Of a stretch of 64,000 nucleotides of DNA, positions 60,099 through 64,000 are shown in pieces. The position numbers and the translations under genes are program-made. Every line of letters starts with the position of its first letter. Positions within the stretch are counted from its first letter, which is position 1. The DNA is taken from positions 1-64,000 of the forward strand of contig NZ_FNDB01000003.1 of the NCBI RefSeq assembly GCF_900099915.1, written 5' to 3'. Origin of the DNA: Flavobacterium omnivorum (GTDB lineage: Bacteria > Bacteroidota > Bacteroidia > Flavobacteriales > Flavobacteriaceae). A model generated the notes under the pieces. It did no database searches and was not told the DNA's origin. It saw only the letters and a list, made by a program, of their open reading frames with translations.

Positions 60099-62513
60099 TC
60101 ATCCTTTATCCGACAATCTCAAAATATCGCCAAAAACACCTCTGGCCGTTACTGCTGATCCTGCGCCTGCTCCTTGAATCACAATTGGTCGGTCTCCATA
60201 CGACTCTGTGTAAATTTCGAAGAAAGAATCAGAACCTTTCAATCCGCCCAGCGCCGTATCTGATGGCACGGAAACTAATTTAACTTCTAGATTTCCTTTG
60301 TCATTTTGCAAATCGCCTGACAATTCGCCTATGTATCGCAACACGTGATTTGGTTTTTGATCGGCTTTTATTTTTGCATAAATAGGATCAAACTCTGTCA
60401 ATTTATTTAGAAAATCAGAAACATCACCTTCACGCAAATGTTCTGGAATTAAATTTTGAATATCAATTTCTTCAAACTCATTTTGCAAGTCCAATTCCCT
60501 GGCCAAAATCAATAATTTCCTACCTACATCATTTCCGCACAAGTCTTCTCTTGGATCCGGCTCGGTATATCCGTTATCAATTGCTTCCTTCAATATTTCA
60601 CTAAACGGAGCATCTTTAGCAGAAAAATTATTGAACAAATAACTCAAAGTTCCTGAGAAAACACCTTTAATCTTCGTAATATTTTCGCCTGAAAGATGCA
60701 ATAATTTAATCGTATCTATTAACGGCAATCCTGCTCCAACATTAGTTTCATAAAGATAACTCTTTTGATTATCCGCCAGCACTTTACGCAATTTTTTATA
60801 AAAACTATAACTTAACGTATTGGCCACTTTATTAGACGAAATCAAATCGAAACTGTTTTCTGCTAATTTTACATAATTTTCAACAAATTCAACACTTGCC
60901 GTGTTATCAATTGCTATCAAATTCTCCAAGTGATGCTCATTTGCGTAAGCAATTACATCATCAATAGTATAAGAGAAACCATTATTTTGAATTTCATTTT
61001 TCCAGTTTGGAGTAACACCATTTTTGTTTAAAAGCACGTTACTAGAATTAGCAATAGCAAAAACATTCAACTTAATGTCTTTCCGTTTTTCAATAGCTGC
61101 TGCCGATTCTAAAATTTGATTGATCAGCGTTCCTCCTACCAATCCATGCCCGAAAACAGCAATATTGATTTTCTTTGAAACTCCAAAAATCTCCCCGTGA
61201 ATCACGTTTAAAGCTTTATTCAGTTGCGATTTTTTCACCACCAAACTCACGTTTTTACCGGTAACGGTATTATTGAAAAGTATTGGAACAATTTTATTTT
61301 TTATCAACGCCGTGTAGGGCTTATGAAACGTACTCAAATCCTGACCAATAATAGAAATTACCGAAACATCATCCGTCACCGTGATTTTATTAACATCTTT
61401 CGAATAGAAATCATTTTCGAATTCTCTTTCTAATTCTATCATAGCTTTAGTTGCTTTATCAGCAGCTACAACTAAACCAATTCCTCGTTCTGAGGAACCT
61501 TGAGAAATAATGCTTACGCTAATATCATTATCGCCCATCACTCTAAAAATACGAGCATCAACACCAGTTTTACCAAGCAATCCTCTTCCTTCCAGATTGA
61601 CTAAAGAAACATTTTCAAGCACTGAAAGCGTTTTAATTCCTTCTTTATTGGAATTCGATGTTATTAATGTTCCTTTATTTTCATGATTGAAGGTATTCAA
61701 AATACGAAGTGGAATGTTTTTTTCCAATAAAGGAATAATCGTTTTTGCATGCAGAATAGTGGCACCAAAATTGGCTATTTCATTGGCTTCATTAAATGAC
61801 AAATGATCAATCTTCTTGGCATCAAGTACTAAATCCGGATTTGCAGTATAAATTCCGTCTACGTGCGTGTAGTTCTGTAATTCATCTGCATTTAAATAAT
61901 TAGCAATTAAGGAAGCGGTGTAATTACTGCCGTTTCTTCCTAAAGTGGTCGTGTCATTATTGGTATTAGAACCAATAAACCCCGTAACAACATTCACCGT
62001 TGTTCCGTTATTTTGTTTGAAATAATTAATGACATTTTTCTTCGAAATTTGTTCCAAAGGTTGTGCATCACCAAATTTCGAATCGGTTTTTATCAATTCT
62101 CTGGTATCGGCAAAACGGGCGTTTATTCCATTTTGAACCAAAATGGCTGTCAGTAATTTTGCCGAAAGCAATTCTCCTTTTGATAAAATCTGATCTTTTA
62201 TTTTATTGCTGTAATCCCCAATCAGACTTACGCCTTCGAATAATTTTTCTAAAACTGTAAATTCCTCTGATAAATCAACGTCTAGATAATCGTCTTGTTG
62301 GTATCTTTTAAAATCCTCAAATAAAGGTTTATAATCACCATTCTTTGCAGCAACACTTAAAATGTCTTCCAATTCATCCGTAGCATTTCCTCTTGCCGAA
62401 ACTACAATTGCAATTTCTTCTCCTTGATTTACTTTATCGGTAATAATCGCGACCACTTTATTTATTCCGTCGCCATTTGATAACGATTTACCTCCAAATT
62501 TTAATATTTTCAT
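60099..62513 (-). CDS. thrA: Bifunctional aspartokinase / homoserine dehydrogenase
   Basis: This 804-aa fusion covers the first and third steps from aspartate to homoserine. The kinase starts MKILKFGGKSLSNGDG and has FIGSNTNNDTTTLGRNGSNYTASLIA. Two ACT domains follow (about residues 300-460). The dehydrogenase has the NAD(P) motif NIAVFGHGLVGGTLINQIL and the catalytic region GVFSGTLSYLFNNF, EAIDNGYTEPDPREDLCGNDVGRKLLIL. All motifs are present. It is 17 nt after metX and shares its SAM-I riboswitch. Confidence 0.96.
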   Translation of the reverse strand: MKILKFGGKSLSNGDGINKVVAIITDKVNQGEEIAIVVSARGNATDELEDILSVAAKNGDYKPLFEDFKRYQQDDYLDVDLSEEFTVLEKLFEGVSLIGDYSNKIKDQILSKGELLSAKLLTAILVQNGINARFADTRELIKTDSKFGDAQPLEQISKKNVINYFKQNNGTTVNVVTGFIGSNTNNDTTTLGRNGSNYTASLIANYLNADELQNYTHVDGIYTANPDLVLDAKKIDHLSFNEANEIANFGATILHAKTIIPLLEKNIPLRILNTFNHENKGTLITSNSNKEGIKTLSVLENVSLVNLEGRGLLGKTGVDARIFRVMGDNDISVSIISQGSSERGIGLVVAADKATKAMIELEREFENDFYSKDVNKITVTDDVSVISIIGQDLSTFHKPYTALIKNKIVPILFNNTVTGKNVSLVVKKSQLNKALNVIHGEIFGVSKKINIAVFGHGLVGGTLINQILESAAAIEKRKDIKLNVFAIANSSNVLLNKNGVTPNWKNEIQNNGFSYTIDDVIAYANEHHLENLIAIDNTASVEFVENYVKLAENSFDLISSNKVANTLSYSFYKKLRKVLADNQKSYLYETNVGAGLPLIDTIKLLHLSGENITKIKGVFSGTLSYLFNNFSAKDAPFSEILKEAIDNGYTEPDPREDLCGNDVGRKLLILARELDLQNEFEEIDIQNLIPEHLREGDVSDFLNKLTEFDPIYAKIKADQKPNHVLRYIGELSGDLQNDKGNLEVKLVSVPSDTALGGLKGSDSFFEIYTESYGDRPIVIQGAGAGSAVTARGVFGDILRLSDKG

Positions 62514-62530
62514 TGTATTGTGTTTTTGGC

Positions 62531-63499
62531 TTAGAATATATCCTGAAGCAAATTGTGTAATTGTTTGTATTCTATCAAAAAAGCATCGTGTCCATGAATG
62601 GAAACAATTTCCTGATAGCTGACCTTATTTTTATATTTTCTTAATTCCTCGTAGGTTGCTTTATTTTCATTAGCCGTAAAAAACAGGTCTGAATTGATTC
62701 CAATAATATGAATATCAGCTTCAATTCGAGATGTTATTTCTTCGAATGAAGCGCTATTTCTCGTAACATCTATCGTCTTCAATAATTGATTCATCATTTT
62801 GTACGACGAAATTTGAAAACGTTTCTGTAATTTTTTGCCATGATGTAACAACCAGCTTTCTACATTAAAAATGGATAATTCCTCATTAATAGATCTCTGA
62901 AATTTTGCCGCAAAAGATTCTGGAGTACGGTAACAAAGCATCGCATGAATACGAGCATCTTCAATAGGTTTCGAGGAATTTTTCAGAATTTGTTCTTGCA
63001 AAAAGCAATTGGCGATAAGCCAATCCGTCGATTTCCAATCGGTTGCAATAGGAATTAAATGTTGTGTGATTTTTGGTTCCAATGCAACCATTTCCCAAGC
63101 GATTCCTCCGCCAACAGAACCACCAATAATCGCATACAGTTTTTTAATTTCAAGAAACCGAATCCCTTTTATAAAAATTCTGGCAATATCTCTGGCATTA
63201 AAATCCGAATAATTTTCGATGCTAAAACCATCAAATCCATTTCCGGGAACATTAAACGCGAGAATTGTATATTTTGTAGTATCTATAGTTTTGTGTTCTC
63301 CAATTAGATCATTCCACCAACCCTTTTCACCCACAACTTGTGAATTTCCGGTTAAAGCGTGATTCACCAATACGATTGGTTCGGTATGCAATTCTGGCCC
63401 AAAAACTTGAAAACTTAAATTTAAGGCAGCATAAAAAGCGCCACTTTCGGTGGTGAAATTTTGTAATGTAATAGATGATGGTTTATTTTCCAATTGCAA
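62531..63499 (-). CDS. metX: Homoserine O-acetyltransferase
   Basis: This 322-aa alpha/beta hydrolase-type acyltransferase activates homoserine. The nucleophile elbow is IIGGSVGGGIAWEMV (Ser about residue 130), with the catalytic Asp near IIGINSDLFF and His in SIHGHDAFLIEY. It is shorter than standard MetX (350-380 aa), missing some of the lid region, but keeps the triad. The start is TTG, at 63499 or 63493; no ATG is in frame nearby. It is the first gene behind the second SAM-I riboswitch. Confidence 0.9.
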   Translation of the reverse strand: MQLENKPSSITLQNFTTESGAFYAALNLSFQVFGPELHTEPIVLVNHALTGNSQVVGEKGWWNDLIGEHKTIDTTKYTILAFNVPGNGFDGFSIENYSDFNARDIARIFIKGIRFLEIKKLYAIIGGSVGGGIAWEMVALEPKITQHLIPIATDWKSTDWLIANCFLQEQILKNSSKPIEDARIHAMLCYRTPESFAAKFQRSINEELSIFNVESWLLHHGKKLQKRFQISSYKMMNQLLKTIDVTRNSASFEEITSRIEADIHIIGINSDLFFTANENKATYEELRKYKNKVSYQEIVSIHGHDAFLIEYKQLHNLLQDIF

Positions 63500-63571
63500 A
63501 TCTTTTATGATTTTTGACCTGTGTTTGGAAATATTAGAAAGAAAGCTAGGAGTTATCTAGACAAATTCTTA

Positions 63572-63679
63572 GTGTTATCTTTCCACGTTTGGCGTGGTAG
63601 AATGCAGCACCTTCTTCGATAAATCGAAGGGTTGCTAAGGCTTCATCGGGTCTAATCCCTCTGCCTTTCTTTATAACAT
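63572..63679 (-). ncRNA. SAM-I (S-box) riboswitch upstream of metX
   Basis: On the minus strand, P1 arms GTTAT and ATAAC enclose AGGCAGAGGGA, GACCCGATGAAGCC, TTAGCAACC, a CTTCGAT/ATCGAAG P3-type hairpin, GGTGCTGCATTC, and P4 CCACG-CGTGG. These are S-box elements. No intrinsic terminator follows within the 70 nt before the start codon, so control may act on translation or by another route. The gene begins with TTG. Confidence 0.93.
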
Positions 63680-63706
63680 TTCAATACGTTTGTGAACTTA
63701 ATGACG

Positions 63707-63737
63707 CAAATTAACCACTATTTTTTGTAACAACCAA
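63707..63737 (-). promoter_or_regulatory. Promoter of the riboswitch-metX transcript
   Basis: On the minus strand, TTG (63735-63737), 20 nt, then TTAATTTG (63707-63714), one mismatch to the -7 consensus and with the same spacing as the metH promoter. Confidence 0.5.
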
Positions 63738-63803
63738 ATTTTTATGCGCAATCGATTTTTTTGTTAGGTTTAAATAAAAACCTGAAACTAATAAACATAG
63801 AAA

Positions 63804-63860
63804 TGTTATTTTGACGAAGTGGCTCTAAACTATTTGGTTTATTACTTCGCCAAAATAACA
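63804..63860. repeat. 17-bp inverted repeat between metX and the right-edge gene
   Basis: TGTTATTTTGACGAAGT (63804-63820) faces ACTTCGCCAAAATAACA (63844-63860), one mismatch, 23-nt loop. The GACGAAG core recalls family A but the outer part differs. Confidence 0.65.
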
Positions 63861-63937
63861 ATTTTGGTCATTCTCTTGAAAATCTCAAAACCGAAAATAA
63901 ATTCGGATTTCTTAAATAAAAAGCGCTTCATTCTCTT

Positions 63938-64000
63938 GTGAATACATTAGAAAAAGCAATGAATTGGGCACGGACTTTTGCGCCAGAGGATCGTTCTTTG
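63938..64000 (+). CDS. Start of an unidentified gene running off the right edge
   Basis: An open frame begins after a stop at 63917-63919. From GTG at 63938 it reads VNTLEKAMNWARTFAPEDRS; ATG at 63959 is another possible start. Only 21 codons are visible and I do not recognise the family. It is divergent from metX across about 440 nt. Confidence 0.35.
   Translation, partial: MNTLEKAMNWARTFAPEDRSL

Overview
The window is chromosomal DNA from a member of the Bacteroidota, most likely a Flavobacterium. Evidence: low G+C; intergenic promoters with a TAnnTTTG box instead of a sigma70 -10 box; start codons without clear Shine-Dalgarno sequences; a gliding-motility gldA gene; a Bacteroidota-type TonB/ExbB/ExbD operon; a split methionine synthase; and several families of short palindromic intergenic repeats typical of flavobacteria. 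No tRNA, rRNA, CRISPR array, insertion sequence or prophage was seen. This is core metabolic chromosome, mostly on the minus strand.

Layout. 1-650: an outward (leftward) promoter, a dispersed repeat and a terminator. 655-5354: FtsX-type permease, DUF1343 lipoprotein, CxxCxxCC protein, methyltransferase and queE. 5579-11340: a minus-strand operon exbB-exbD-exbD-tonB-small membrane protein-PstS-like lipoprotein-TPR protein. 11713-14949: HerA-like ATPase, cupin and type II NADH dehydrogenase. 14986-23011: two kynurenine-pathway genes (kmo, kynU) flanking a penicillin-acylase-family enzyme, a flavin reductase/FeS-photolyase pair and a glycine-zipper lipoprotein. 23200-35334: SIMPL protein, queA, aroA, mazG, three tandem DUF3857/transglutaminase-like proteins, dtd, rsgA and a secreted protein. 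35424-39855: an aromatic amino acid operon (pheA, aminotransferase, tyrA, DAHP synthase-chorismate mutase) behind a Phe/Tyr-rich leader peptide and attenuator. 40129-42466: a dicarboxylate/amino-acid symporter and gldA. 42630-63737: a long sulfur and methionine region.

How the genes work together. The right third is a nearly complete assimilation route from sulfate to methionine. CysD/CysN activate sulfate, an APS-type CysH reduces it to sulfite, and a siroheme sulfite reductase makes sulfide; two siroheme genes and a ferredoxin-NADP reductase sit beside it. Aspartokinase-homoserine dehydrogenase, MetX and MetZ turn aspartate-derived homoserine plus sulfide into homocysteine. Split MetH and MetF methylate it. 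SAM-I riboswitches precede both metX and the first metH gene, and an Rrf2 regulator sits directly upstream of the cys genes, next to a candidate operator.

The most interesting finding is a ribosome-mediated attenuator in front of pheA: a 26-codon leader ORF with eight aromatic codons in eleven, an intrinsic terminator, and an exact 8-nt antiterminator pairing. Others are an 18-bp hairpin between exbB and exbD, an 11-bp inverted repeat over the flavin reductase/photolyase promoter, loss of the catalytic Cys in two of the three transglutaminase-like paralogues, and a HEPN-like tail on sulfite reductase.
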